A DNA stretch of 33,372 nucleotides, taken from NCBI GenBank assembly GCA_007095845.1, contig SFBI01000123.1, positions 1 through 33,372 on the forward strand, written 5' to 3'. The stretch comes from Microcystis aeruginosa Ma_MB_S_20031200_S102. GTDB lineage: Bacteria > Cyanobacteriota > Cyanobacteriia > Cyanobacteriales > Microcystaceae. Shown here piece after piece: positions 8,781 to 17,687 of this stretch. Both the position numbers and the translations under genes were made by a program. The notes below the pieces were generated by a model, which had not been told where the DNA came from, did no database searches, and saw nothing but the letters and a program-made list of their open reading frames with translations. Positions within the stretch are counted from its first letter, which is position 1; each line of letters opens with the position of its first letter.

Positions 8781-9043
8781 TTTTCAGTTATCAGTTATCA
8801 GTTATCAGTTATCAGTGATCAGATTTGAGTTTTCAGTTCACTGTGTGGAAACGAGGTCTATACTGATAGTTTCTTCCGCCGCTCGACTGAGCATCGCCGA
8901 ACGTCAAAATAGCACTAAAAGTCTTGCCCGATAAGCATTTCACGATTCCATAAGCAAAAATTATCACACAAAGTCGAGAAGAGTCCAGATTTGAGTTTTC
9001 AGTTCACTGATTACTGATTACTGATTACTGTTCACTGATTACT
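8781..9043. repeat. short tandem heptanucleotide repeats in the mreD-PBP spacer
   Basis: Two heptamer clusters lie in this 294-nt gap. At 8781-8822 TTATCAG is repeated in tandem; at 9006-9043 TGATTAC is repeated. Each cluster adjoins a copy of the sequence AGATTTGAGTTTTCAGTTC (near 8820 and 8991), so the spacer also contains a direct repeat about 170 nt apart. Heptanucleotide STRR sequences are known from cyanobacteria. The DNA between them has no recognisable gene or terminator. Confidence 0.75.
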
Positions 9044-9065
9044 CACCCTCACCCGCTCAATCAAC

Positions 9066-11516
9066 ATGAAATACAAACAAAAACTTAGTCAATTTTTTCA
9101 TAATCTCGCTAATAAATTAGAGAAATCCAAGCAACCCACTAAAGTCAATCCCATTGACTCCGAATCTGCGCCAGTTGCCCCAGAAAAGCCAGTAGAAGCA
9201 TCTTCCGAAGAAAAAAAGGTTAATTTAGTCTCCCAAGCCAGTAGCAAGGCTCTAGAGACATTTAAACCCATAAAAAACAAATTTACTACCCTGATTGATA
9301 ATTCCCCCTTACCGCAATGGCGACAACATCCCCGCTTTGGCTTGTACTTGGGATTGGGATTAGGGGTGACAGGGGGACTTTTGGGGGTAGGTTGGGGCAT
9401 TTATCGCCTTGAAACCTCTCTACCGCAAAACATCGCCGATATACAAACCTATACTCGTCCCGGCACCCTGACAATTCAAGCCGCTAATGGGGAAATCCTC
9501 AAGCAAAATGGCCCTAGTACCTACGAAACCGTGAAAATTGCCCAAGTTCCCCCACTGGTACAGGAGGCCTTTATCGCTAGTGAAGACCGCCGTTTTCGTG
9601 AACACGGGGGAGTGGATGGCCAGGGTATTGCTCGCGCTCTCTTTTCTAACCTGAGAGCCGGGGGAGTGGTGGAAGGAGGCAGCACCATCACCCAACAATT
9701 GGCCCGGATTGTCTTTTTATCCCAAGAAAGGAGTTTTGATCGCAAATTACGGGAAATGCGTATCGCTCAGAAAATAGAAGATAAATATACAAAAGACCAG
9801 ATTTTAGAGCGTTATTTCCACCTAGTTTATCTCGGTTCCGGGGCCTACGGTCTGGCCGATGCCGCTTGGTTATATTTCAGTAAACCCGTCGATAAATTAA
9901 CTCTAGCCGAAGCTGCCACCCTTGCCGGCATTGTTCCCGCTCCTAGTCTCTATTCTCCCCTCGAAAACCCCAAAGCTGCCCTAGAACGGCGTAATATCGT
10001 CCTCAAAACTATGGCCGAGGTGGGATTTATTACTAACGCTCAAGCCGAACAAGCGATCGCATCTCCCCTAGTCCTTAAAATCAGTCCCCTAAAACGTCTG
10101 CAACGGCAAGCGGCCTATTTTACCGATTATGTGGAAAAAGAACTGCCGCAACTGGTTCCCGCTAAAACCCTAGAAGCGGGGGGATTGGTGGTAAAAACCA
10201 CCCTTAATCCTCGTTGGCAAAGCGAAGCGGAGGAAGTGGTAGAAAGAGCGGTTTCTCGTTATGGCCAGTGGCAGAACTTCCAACAGGCGGCTTTAGTGGC
10301 AATTGACCCCAAAAATGGGCAAATTAAGGCTATGGTCGGAGGAATTGACCACGAGAAGAATCAATTCAATCGGGTGACACAGGCAAAACGTCAGCCGGGA
10401 TCTACTTTTAAACCTTTTGTCTATGCGGCGGCGATTGCGGCGGGGAAATCCCCCTATTCTAGTTATAAAGATGCTCAGTATGTGGTGGATGGTTATAAAC
10501 CGGAAAACTACGGGGATAGGTATAGCGGCCGCGAGGTGTCCATGCGCGATGCTTTGACTTCTTCCCTGAATGTGGTGGCAGTTCAGGTGTTAGTGGCTGT
10601 GGGTTGGAATCCGGTGATTAAATTAGCTCAAGATATGGGTATCCAGTCGAAACTTTTACCCACTTATTCTTTGGCTTTGGGTGCTTCGGAAGTCAATCTT
10701 TTAGAATTGACCAGTGCCTACGGGACTTTTGCTAATAATGGTGTGCATCAACCAGTTTACGGTATTAATCAGGTACTCGATCGCAATGGTAAGGTAATTT
10801 ATCAGGCCAATTTTAAACCGAAAACTGCTCTGAATAAAAACACGGCAGCGACGATGACTTGGATGCTGCAGGATGTGGTTAATTCGGGAACGGGAACCCC
10901 CGCACAAATTGGTCGTCCGGTGGCGGGAAAAACCGGCACTTCTGATAAAGCTCGCGACCTTTGGTTTGTCGGTTATATTCCCCAATTAGTCACGGGAATT
11001 TGGCTCGGTAATGACAATAATAAACCCACCAATGGAGCCAGTACCATGTCCGCTTGGATGTGGCGACAATTTATGTTAGAAGCAATTAAGGATATTCCCT
11101 ATCAAGGTTTCCCAGAACCGAATTTAGGCAAACGTCCGGTGACATTAAAAGCGGAACCAATTAAACCCCGACGTACCTACTTTACCCAAACTACTAACAA
11201 TCGTTTAGCCAGCAGTGATGAGGGTTCCCCCACCGAGGGACCCATCCGCAGACGGCGCCGGGTTCGGGTAAGTCGCGAGCAAACTATCGTCCGTTCTAAT
11301 ACTAGCGAACCGGGCCAACGTCGTTCTAGTCGTCGGCGTACTAGAGTCGCTCCTACCAGCGCCGCTGCTCCTAGTCCTCAAAATACGGCCCCCGCAGCAG
11401 CCGAACCGATTACCGTTCCCGTCAATGTGGCGGCTCCCGAAACTCGTTCGGTTCCCCTAGAGGTAACTTCTCCCCCCGATGTGGCTCCTCCCGCACCCCC
11501 GGCAGAAAGACGCTGA
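9066..11516 (+). CDS. class A penicillin-binding protein (PBP1A family)
   Basis: This bifunctional wall synthase polymerises lipid II into glycan strands and cross-links the stem peptides in the periplasm. The 816 residues run: a charged cytoplasmic N-terminus (1-95), a membrane segment (about 96-112, LGLGLGVTGGLLGVGWGIY), a GT51 transglycosylase domain with catalytic Glu in EDRRF (173-177), GGSTITQQLAR and KLREM, then a transpeptidase domain with STFK (Ser446), SSLN (499-502) and KTGTS (622-626). The tail from about 700 is Arg-rich then Pro/Ala-rich (RRRRRVRVSRE, SSRRRTRVAP) and probably disordered. All catalytic motifs are intact. It follows mreBCD in the same direction, consistent with joint work in wall growth. 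Confidence 0.95.
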   Translation: MKYKQKLSQFFHNLANKLEKSKQPTKVNPIDSESAPVAPEKPVEASSEEKKVNLVSQASSKALETFKPIKNKFTTLIDNSPLPQWRQHPRFGLYLGLGLGVTGGLLGVGWGIYRLETSLPQNIADIQTYTRPGTLTIQAANGEILKQNGPSTYETVKIAQVPPLVQEAFIASEDRRFREHGGVDGQGIARALFSNLRAGGVVEGGSTITQQLARIVFLSQERSFDRKLREMRIAQKIEDKYTKDQILERYFHLVYLGSGAYGLADAAWLYFSKPVDKLTLAEAATLAGIVPAPSLYSPLENPKAALERRNIVLKTMAEVGFITNAQAEQAIASPLVLKISPLKRLQRQAAYFTDYVEKELPQLVPAKTLEAGGLVVKTTLNPRWQSEAEEVVERAVSRYGQWQNFQQAALVAIDPKNGQIKAMVGGIDHEKNQFNRVTQAKRQPGSTFKPFVYAAAIAAGKSPYSSYKDAQYVVDGYKPENYGDRYSGREVSMRDALTSSLNVVAVQVLVAVGWNPVIKLAQDMGIQSKLLPTYSLALGASEVNLLELTSAYGTFANNGVHQPVYGINQVLDRNGKVIYQANFKPKTALNKNTAATMTWMLQDVVNSGTGTPAQIGRPVAGKTGTSDKARDLWFVGYIPQLVTGIWLGNDNNKPTNGASTMSAWMWRQFMLEAIKDIPYQGFPEPNLGKRPVTLKAEPIKPRRTYFTQTTNNRLASSDEGSPTEGPIRRRRRVRVSREQTIVRSNTSEPGQRRSSRRRTRVAPTSAAAPSPQNTAPAAAEPITVPVNVAAPETRSVPLEVTSPPDVAPPAPPAERR

Positions 11517-11795
11517 ATCGGCAAAAAAAACCGCAGGATTTGCGGGGGTTACAGTTCCAAAACTGCTCGGTCAAATCTTGGAAAACCATCGGATTTTTCG
11601 CACCGCTATAATACGGCCATCCGTTGAGTATAGGCTACAACATATCAGGAGAGGCACTCCTGCAAGTGCAGTGACTCTTGATTTATTACAGATGCGTCAG
11701 CGGCTGCGTGTAAGCATCCCACCGAAAAACTAATGCGCGGGGGGTTTGGGGGGTAGAACCCCCCAAAGGCTTGGATTGAGTGATAAAATCGCAAG
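11517..11795. other. intergenic region with MITE-1 fragment and small hairpins
   Basis: After the PBP stop there is a short hairpin CCGCAGGATTTGCGG (about 11532-11546) without a clear T-run. A truncated MITE-1 left half lies at about 11610-11672 (described separately). At 11745-11767 TTTGGGGGG and CCCCCCAAA form a 9-bp stem with a TAGAA loop. No open frame here looks like a real gene. Confidence 0.5.
11610..11672 (+). mobile_element. MITE-1 family, truncated left half
   Basis: AATACGGCCATCCGTTGAGTA and the downstream ATATCAGGAGAGGCACTCCTG match the fuller copy that begins at 11796, differing by one base and a short insertion. The right half (AATAAATAATCAGTTTTTAATAACC) is missing here, so this copy is a fragment or an abortive tandem duplication of its neighbour. 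Confidence 0.6.
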
Positions 11796-11894
11796 TAATA
11801 CGGCCATCCGTTGAGTACAGGCTACATATCAGGAGAGGCACTCCTGCAAAAGGGGGAATAAATAATCAGTTTTTAATAACCGGACTCAGTAGAA
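11796..11894 (+). mobile_element. MITE-1 family element (variant ends)
   Basis: This roughly 100-nt copy begins AATACGGCCATCCGTTGAGTA and ends with AATAAATAATCAGTTTTTAA followed by TAACCGGACTCAGTAGAA. The middle carries a small hairpin AGGAG-AGGCA-CTCCT. The same left and right blocks occur at 20489, 25533 (inverted) and 31675. It lies about 20 nt upstream of the peptidase start and so may form part of that gene's leader. Confidence 0.65.
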
Positions 11895-11913
11895 TAACTA
11901 AAAAGCTTGTTTA

Positions 11914-13674
11914 ATGCCGATGACCAGTCTTATTTCCCCCGCTACCATCTCCTCAACTCGTTTAAGTCTCAGCTATCAAGTGGCTATGTCGGAACCGACT
12001 TCACACCTCTTTGAAGTCACTCTACAGATTACCGGTTGGCAAGCTCCGATTTTAAACCTAAAAATGCCGGTTTGGACTCCCGGTTCCTATCTAGTGCGGG
12101 AATACTCCCGTTTAGTCCAAGATTTTCAAGCTATTAACCTCAACAGTCGCAAAGTTGCTAAAAATCACTGGCAGATTGACAATGGTGACAGTTCCGAAAT
12201 AACGGTCAAATATCGCGTTTTTGCCCACGATTTAACCGTCAGAACCAACCATCTCGATGATACTCACGGTTACTTCAACGGGGCTGCTTTATTTCTCTAT
12301 ATCCCCGATTATCAAAAACATCCCCTCACCCTGACAATTATCCCCCCCCATGGCGATTGGCGCGTTACCACTGCCTTACAATCTTTACCCGGACAGAAAA
12401 ACAGCTTTCACGTTCCCGATTTTGACACCCTAGTGGACAGTCCTGTGGAAGTGGGTATTCATCAGTTATATGATTTTGTCGTCGAGGGAAAACCCCATCA
12501 ATTAGCTATCTGGGGACGGGGAAACGCCAATCCTAGTCAAATTATCGCCGATACCACTAAAATTATTCAAACCGAGTCGGCCATGTTCGGTGGACTCCCC
12601 TATGATAATTATCTCTTTTTGCTACATCTTTCGGCCAGCGGTTACGGGGGACTAGAACATAAAAATTCCTGTACCCTTAACTATGCGCGTTTGGGATTAC
12701 GAGATAAGGATAAATATCATCGTTTTCTGCAATTAGTCGCCCATGAGTTCTTTCATCTCTGGAATATCAAGCGTATTCGCCCAAAAGCTTTAGAAAGCTT
12801 CGATTATGATGCAGAAAATTATACTTCTTCCCTCTGGTTTGCCGAAGGAACCACCAGTTATTACGATATGATAATCCCTCTACGGGCGGGAATATACGAT
12901 AGTAAGACTTTTTTAGAGCTTTTAAGCAAAGAAATCACCCGTTATCTCAATATACCCGGTCGTCTTGTCCAACCGCTAGGCGAATCGAGTTTCGATGCTT
13001 GGATAAAACTCTATCGACGGGATAGCAATAGTGATAATAGTCAAATTTCCTACTATCTCAAGGGGGAATTGTTGTCGCTGCTTCTAGATTTACTAATTCG
13101 TACTCACACCGATAACCGTCGTTCCCTCGATGATGTTTTACGCTCGATGTGGCAACATTTCGGTAAAGAGGAGATTGGTTATACCGATGGGGAGTTGCAG
13201 GCAATTCTCGAATCGGCTGCGGGAGTGGATTTAAGCGACTTCTACCAGCGTTATATCGACGGTTTGGCAGAATTACCCTTTAATGAATATCTTGAACCTT
13301 TTGGACTCTATCTGCGGGGTGTTGGCAATGGGGAGACGATACCTTATCTGGGAATGCGGGTACAGAGTGAAGCGGGTAAAGAAATAATTAAATTTGTCGA
13401 GATGGGTTCTCCTTGCCAAAAAGCGGGAATTAATGCTGATGATGAATTATTGGCTATCGATGGATTGCGGGTGACGGCGGAACAGTTAAACGAAAGATTA
13501 AAAGACTACCGCGCAGGTGATATTATTCAGATCACAGTCTTTCATCTCGATGAATTGCGAACCCTTGCTGTTCCACTGGCCACCCCGCAGACGATTCGCT
13601 ATGAAATTATCAGGGTAGAAAATCCTTCTAATAGCCAGAAACAAAATTTTTCTGCATGGGTAAATCCCGTTTAG
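11914..13674 (+). CDS. M61 family metallopeptidase with PDZ domain
   Basis: This 586-residue protein matches the M61 (glycyl aminopeptidase-like) family. The zinc motif is HEFFHLWN (HExxH, His277-His281) with the following KRIRPKAL typical of M61; the third ligand Glu is expected in WFAEGTTSYY (Glu311). The N-terminal beta domain (about 15-170) shows MPVWTPGSYLVREYSR, a family signature. A PDZ domain occupies about residues 475-560 (YLGMRV, GSPCQKAGINADDELLAIDG). No signal peptide is evident, so a cytosolic location is likely. Two ATGs (11914 and 11920) are possible starts. It is followed 23 nt later by ilvE on the same strand; a shared transcript with a role in amino acid recycling is possible but inferred. 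Confidence 0.9.
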   Translation: MPMTSLISPATISSTRLSLSYQVAMSEPTSHLFEVTLQITGWQAPILNLKMPVWTPGSYLVREYSRLVQDFQAINLNSRKVAKNHWQIDNGDSSEITVKYRVFAHDLTVRTNHLDDTHGYFNGAALFLYIPDYQKHPLTLTIIPPHGDWRVTTALQSLPGQKNSFHVPDFDTLVDSPVEVGIHQLYDFVVEGKPHQLAIWGRGNANPSQIIADTTKIIQTESAMFGGLPYDNYLFLLHLSASGYGGLEHKNSCTLNYARLGLRDKDKYHRFLQLVAHEFFHLWNIKRIRPKALESFDYDAENYTSSLWFAEGTTSYYDMIIPLRAGIYDSKTFLELLSKEITRYLNIPGRLVQPLGESSFDAWIKLYRRDSNSDNSQISYYLKGELLSLLLDLLIRTHTDNRRSLDDVLRSMWQHFGKEEIGYTDGELQAILESAAGVDLSDFYQRYIDGLAELPFNEYLEPFGLYLRGVGNGETIPYLGMRVQSEAGKEIIKFVEMGSPCQKAGINADDELLAIDGLRVTAEQLNERLKDYRAGDIIQITVFHLDELRTLAVPLATPQTIRYEIIRVENPSNSQKQNFSAWVNPV

Positions 13675-13697
13675 TTCTTGGTTAAATCAACAAAAAA

Positions 13698-14624
13698 ATG
13701 TCTATTACCGCCGAAATTCCTTTCCTTCCTCTCGCCTATTTTGAGAATAAATTTATCCCTTTTAGTGAGGCAAAATTATCCGTTGCTACCCACGCACTAC
13801 ACTACGGAACTGCCGCTTTTGGGGGTTTACGAGGTACTCCCGACCCTAACAATCCCGGACAGATATTATTATTTAGATTAGAACGTCATTGTCAGCGTTT
13901 AAGTCAAAGTGCTAAGTTTCTTAATTACGAGATTCCTGCCGATAAAATCTATCAAATAATTATCGATTTTGTCAAAAATAATCAGTGTCATCGACCTTTT
14001 TATATTCGTCCCCTTATCTATAGTTCCGGGTTGGGAATTGCTCCGCGATTGCATGGTATCGAGAAGGATTTTCTAGTCTATGGTCTAGAAATGGATGATT
14101 ATTTGGCAGCTGATGGGGTTAACTGTCGGATTAGTTCTTGGTATCGTCAAGAGGATAGAAGTTTCCCGTTGCGAGGTAAAATTAGCGCCGCTTATATCAC
14201 TTCTGCTTTAGCAAAAACGGAAGCGGTAGAATCCGGGTTTGATGAGGCAATTTTAATGAATTCTCAGGGTAAAGTCTGTGAAGCGACAGGAATGAATATT
14301 TTTATTATCAGAAATGGTCAGCTAATTACTCCTAGTTTTGACCAAGATATCCTAGAGGGGATTACTAGAGATAGTGTTTTAACTATTGCGCGGGATTTGG
14401 CTATTCCGGTGATTGAAAGACCTGTAGATAAGACGGAGTTATTTATCGCTGATGAGGTGTTTTTAAGTGGCACTGCGGCGAAAATTACTCCGATTAAAAA
14501 GATTGAAACTTTTTCTTTACCCGCAGCTAAACCAATTACTTATCAGTTAAAAGAAAAGTTAAGTTCTATTGTTCTCAATCAGGAACCAAAGTATCAAGAT
14601 TGGATTACTAAAGTTCCTTTGTAG
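13698..14624 (+). CDS. ilvE: branched-chain amino acid aminotransferase
   Basis: IlvE transfers amino groups between glutamate and the keto acids of leucine, isoleucine and valine, using PLP. The 308-residue protein starts MSITAEIPFLPLAYFENKFI and has THALHYGTAAFGGLRG, FYIRPLIYSSGLGI and the PLP lysine K161 in PLRGKISAAYITSALAKTEA. EATGMNIFIIRNG, LEGITRDSVLTIARDL and ADEVFLSGTAAKITPI are the expected family blocks. Length and motifs fit IlvE better than PabC or a D-amino acid enzyme. Confidence 0.93.
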   Translation: MSITAEIPFLPLAYFENKFIPFSEAKLSVATHALHYGTAAFGGLRGTPDPNNPGQILLFRLERHCQRLSQSAKFLNYEIPADKIYQIIIDFVKNNQCHRPFYIRPLIYSSGLGIAPRLHGIEKDFLVYGLEMDDYLAADGVNCRISSWYRQEDRSFPLRGKISAAYITSALAKTEAVESGFDEAILMNSQGKVCEATGMNIFIIRNGQLITPSFDQDILEGITRDSVLTIARDLAIPVIERPVDKTELFIADEVFLSGTAAKITPIKKIETFSLPAAKPITYQLKEKLSSIVLNQEPKYQDWITKVPL

Positions 14625-14645
14625 TTAGAGAAATTTACTTGATTT

Positions 14646-14684
14646 TTCCTTGAGATGTGCCATTATTTGACGCATCTCAAGGAA
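14646..14684. terminator. long hairpin between ilvE and the small minus-strand ORF
   Basis: TTCCTTGAGATGTG (14646-14659) pairs with CGCATCTCAAGGAA (14671-14684): 14 bp including one G-T pair, with an 11-nt loop. It lies 21 nt after the ilvE stop and 18 nt beyond the stop of the convergent 49-codon ORF. Neither side has a proper T-tract on the transcript, so it may be a bidirectional terminator or an RNA-stabilising hairpin. Confidence 0.5.
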
Positions 14685-14702
14685 CCCTGAAATAAACAGA
14701 AT

Positions 14703-14852
14703 TTATCTATTTTTCGGTTTGATTCCTTCCTGTATATAGGGTATAGTTTTCTTAGGATCAATCTTCAGCACGGGTTTCTTCCCTGTTGCTGTTTTTTCTG
14801 GTTGATTGTCGGTTTTTTGCTGATTTTGATTATTATCGGTTGTATGTTCCAT
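14703..14852 (-). CDS. small Lys/Gln/Asn-rich protein of unknown function (49 aa)
   Basis: The minus strand has an ATG-to-TAA frame of 49 residues beginning MEHTTDNNQNQQKTDNQPEK and ending GIKPKNR. The first half is polar and Gln/Asn-rich, probably disordered. The second half (GKKPVLKIDPKKTIPYIQEG) is basic with a hydrophobic IPYI segment. There is no signal peptide or membrane segment. It stops beside a 14-bp hairpin, as a genuine short gene might. I do not recognise the family. It may be a real small protein or a chance frame; conservation would decide. Confidence 0.4.
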   Translation of the reverse strand: MEHTTDNNQNQQKTDNQPEKTATGKKPVLKIDPKKTIPYIQEGIKPKNR

Positions 14853-15179
14853 AGTAGAGCAAATAAGTATGACAAATATTCGGCTTACCTATGATTATAC
14901 CTTAAACTCTATCAAAGTTATCAAAGATAGTATTAATCAACTAAATACAAAACTTAACTTTGATTCTGACTATTAGGGGTGTTTTGGTTAATTGTGGCCG
15001 AGATTTACCTGCTTATCTAGTTTCCATTTATTCTTGGGTTAAGGTGTCCTGCATTTAAACTATGTCTTGGAAATTTTATTACCAATGCTCAAACTCTCAA
15101 ACTAGGGATGAATTTCTGGTATCACTGGTCACTGAAATAGGTACAATAAACAGTGGCTCGTTTTCATAGAGAACTTAGA
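14853..15179. other. AT-rich region upstream of kaiC-like gene
   Basis: No gene is supported here. The region must contain the promoter of the kaiC-like gene. It holds an inverted repeat, ATCAAAGTTA (14911-14920) and TAACTTTGAT (14955-14964), separated by 34 nt. That could be an operator or a weak hairpin, but nothing else marks it. The in-frame GTG at 15153 is an alternative start for the downstream gene. Confidence 0.35.
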
Positions 15180-16700
15180 ATGACGCAAAATAATCCCCTA
15201 GAGTTGATTGAGAAGTTAGAAACAGGAATCCCCGGCTTTGATTTTCTTTCGGAAGGGGGATTACCGAAAGGAAGAGCAACTTTGATAGCGGGGACGGCAG
15301 GAAGTGCTAAAACGGTCTTTGCCTGTCAATTTCTCGCAGAAGGCATCAAAAATGGAGAAAATGGCGTTTTTGTCACCTTTGAGGAGCCACCCCACGCACT
15401 CAGAAAAAATATGGGTGGTTTTGGTTGGAATATCCGGCAGTGGGAGGAAAATCGTCAGTGGGCCTTTGTCGATGCTTCCCCCCAACCGGAAGAAAAGCCG
15501 ATGGTGACAGGAGAATACGACCTAGGCGCATTAATCGCTCGCATTGAATTTGCTATCCGCAAAAATAAAGCCAAACGGGTGTCTATGGATTCTTTAGGCG
15601 CAATTTTTAGCCATTTAAGTGATAGTGCTCAAGTGAGAAGTGATCTTTTTCGTCTGGCAACCGCTTTGCGAGAATTGGAAGTAACAGCGATTATGACCGC
15701 AGAAAGAACCCAAGAATACGGCGAAATCAGTCGTTATGGGGTGGAGGAGTTTGTGGCCGATAATGTGGTGATTTTACGCAACGTTTTAACCGATGAGAAA
15801 AGAAGAAGGACGATCGAAATTTTAAAATATCGCGGAACCGATCACCAAAAAGGAGAATTTCCTTTTACAATTATTCCCAATAAAGGGGCCGTGATCATTC
15901 CTTTATCAGCTATTGAATTAGAACAAAAATCCTCTAATATTCGTATTACTTCCGGCAGTCTGGAACTCGATAGAATGTGTGGGGGTGGTTTCTTCCGCGA
16001 TTCGGTTATTTTGGTTTCGGGAGCCACAGGAACAGGAAAAACCCTGATGGTGACAGAATTTATGGCTGGGGGAGTAACCAATGGGGAAAGATGTTTAATT
16101 TTTGCCTTCGAGGAAAGTCGCGAACAGTTATTTAGAAATGCTACTGGTTGGGGGGTGGATTATGACCGCATGGAAAAGGAAGGTAAATTAAAGGTAGTCT
16201 GCCGTTATCCCGAAACTACGGGTTTAGAAAATCATTTAATTATGATGAAGGAAATTATCGAGGAGTTTCAACCGAATCGAGTGGCAGTAGATAGTTTATC
16301 TGCTTTAGAAAGGGTTTCTAATCTGAAAGGATTTCGGGAATTTATTATCGGTTTGACTTCTTTTATTAAGCAAAAAGAGGTGGGAGGATTATTTACTTCC
16401 ACCACTCCCACTTTATTAGGAGGTTCCTCGATTACAGAAGCACATATTTCGACAATTACTGATTCAATTATTCTGCTGCGTTATGTGGAAATGTATGGAG
16501 AAATGCGCCGCGGTATCACTGTTTTAAAAATGCGCGGTTCTATGCACGATAAGGATATTCGTGAGTTTTCGATCGATCATCAAGGTATGCACATCGGTCA
16601 ACCTTTCCGCAATGTTACCGGAATTCTGGCTGGAACTCCTATGTACACAGCACAAACAGAAGTAGAACGTTTGAGTGGATTATTTGAGGATCGTAGTTAA
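15180..16700 (+). CDS. KaiC-family circadian clock ATPase/kinase, orphan, probably KaiC3 type
   Basis: KaiC is a tandem-RecA hexamer whose CI half is a slow ATPase and whose CII half autophosphorylates. The ATG at 15180 gives 506 residues, close to standard KaiC (519). CI has Walker A GTAGSAKT (38-45) and catalytic Glu pair FEEPP (68-69). CII has GATGTGKT (281-288) and EES (311-312). The phosphosite region reads SITEAHISTITDS, keeping Ser424 and Thr425 (S431/T432 of Synechococcus) and Thr419 (T426). No kaiA or kaiB lies beside it, whereas the main clock kaiC normally follows kaiAB. The C-terminal tail after GILAGTP is shorter than in KaiC1. Orphan position and divergence suggest KaiC3, which is inference. 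A GTG at 15153 would add nine residues. Confidence 0.88.
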   Translation: MTQNNPLELIEKLETGIPGFDFLSEGGLPKGRATLIAGTAGSAKTVFACQFLAEGIKNGENGVFVTFEEPPHALRKNMGGFGWNIRQWEENRQWAFVDASPQPEEKPMVTGEYDLGALIARIEFAIRKNKAKRVSMDSLGAIFSHLSDSAQVRSDLFRLATALRELEVTAIMTAERTQEYGEISRYGVEEFVADNVVILRNVLTDEKRRRTIEILKYRGTDHQKGEFPFTIIPNKGAVIIPLSAIELEQKSSNIRITSGSLELDRMCGGGFFRDSVILVSGATGTGKTLMVTEFMAGGVTNGERCLIFAFEESREQLFRNATGWGVDYDRMEKEGKLKVVCRYPETTGLENHLIMMKEIIEEFQPNRVAVDSLSALERVSNLKGFREFIIGLTSFIKQKEVGGLFTSTTPTLLGGSSITEAHISTITDSIILLRYVEMYGEMRRGITVLKMRGSMHDKDIREFSIDHQGMHIGQPFRNVTGILAGTPMYTAQTEVERLSGLFEDRS

Positions 16701-16772
16701 AATATAGCAGCATTTGCTAATCGCACGTCGGTGGTTAGCTTTTTCTCCCTATCTCCTTCTTGCTTTCTTGAT

Positions 16773-17603
16773 ATGTCTAAAAACTTTTGGTTGATTTTTC
16801 TAGGTCTTTTACTGATAAATAACCTACATTTATCAGTCTTAGCAGAAACAGTTTTACAAAGAATTGCTCGCACGGGAGAATTAAAAGCGGCAGCCAGAAA
16901 AGACGCTACTCCCTTTAGTTATATCAATGAGAAAACGGGACAATGGACAGGTTACGGAGTGGAATTAATGCGCTTAGTCCAACGTCGATTAGAACAAGAA
17001 TTAGGTAAACCGATTACAATAACCTTTACAGAAACGACGACTAATAATCGTTTTCTGCAAGTGGAACAGGGACAAGTAGATTTATCCTGTAATGCGGCAA
17101 CAATTACGGAAGAAAGACTAAAAAATGTTAATTTTTCTATTCCCTATTTTATGACAGGAGCGCAATTTTTAACTAAAAGGGAAAATGTTGATAAAATAGA
17201 TATTAATAACACTTTAGCATCAGTTGCGATCGCCTATATTCCCCACACCACCACCGATAGTATTATTCGTTATATCTATCCTCTGGCTAATTGGCAAGCT
17301 GTCAGCGATCGAAGTGAGGCAGTGGCAAAATTACAAAGGGGAGAAGTTAAAGCAGTGGTTAGTGATGGAATTCTTCTGCTGGGGGAAATCGTTAAACAAG
17401 GACAGGATCCCCGACAATTTGTTCTACTACCCCGTCAACCGATTACCACCGAACTTTATGGCTGTATTTTACCCAAAAACGATCCCGAATGGAAAAAATT
17501 TGTTGATACTGTTGTCAGCAGCAATGATAACCGGAAACTGCGAGAACAATGGTTTAATTTAGAACAAGGTTTTTTTCCCTATACGATTCTCAATCAACCC
17601 TAA
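16773..17603 (+). CDS. periplasmic solute-binding protein (amino-acid ABC transporter type, SBP family 3)
   Basis: This protein binds a small polar solute, probably an amino acid, in the periplasm and delivers it to a transporter. From the ATG at 16773 it has 276 residues and a signal peptide (MSKNFWLIFLGLLLINNLHLSVLA, probable signal peptidase I site after VLA). The mature part begins ETVLQRIARTGELKAAARKDATPFSY, the classic SBP_bac_3 opening. GYGVELMRLVQRRLEQ, LQVEQGQVDLSCNAATITEERLKNVNFSIPY and VAKLQRGEVKAVVSDG are family blocks. A longer start at 16731 would put 14 residues ahead of the signal peptide and is unlikely. No permease or ATPase gene is adjacent. Confidence 0.88.
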   Translation: MSKNFWLIFLGLLLINNLHLSVLAETVLQRIARTGELKAAARKDATPFSYINEKTGQWTGYGVELMRLVQRRLEQELGKPITITFTETTTNNRFLQVEQGQVDLSCNAATITEERLKNVNFSIPYFMTGAQFLTKRENVDKIDINNTLASVAIAYIPHTTTDSIIRYIYPLANWQAVSDRSEAVAKLQRGEVKAVVSDGILLLGEIVKQGQDPRQFVLLPRQPITTELYGCILPKNDPEWKKFVDTVVSSNDNRKLREQWFNLEQGFFPYTILNQP

Positions 17604-17687
17604 AAATAGACTGTAATTGCTGAAAAATTAAAAGTAAGTAAATTCTAGTTTTTTTTCTTTTTCCTTGTCACTTTTTCCTGAAAAACT

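Noticed and set aside
8605-8934. 109-codon open frame overlapping mreD and the repeat region
   Set aside because: It is in another frame of mreD and then translates TTATCAG repeats; no domain is recognisable.
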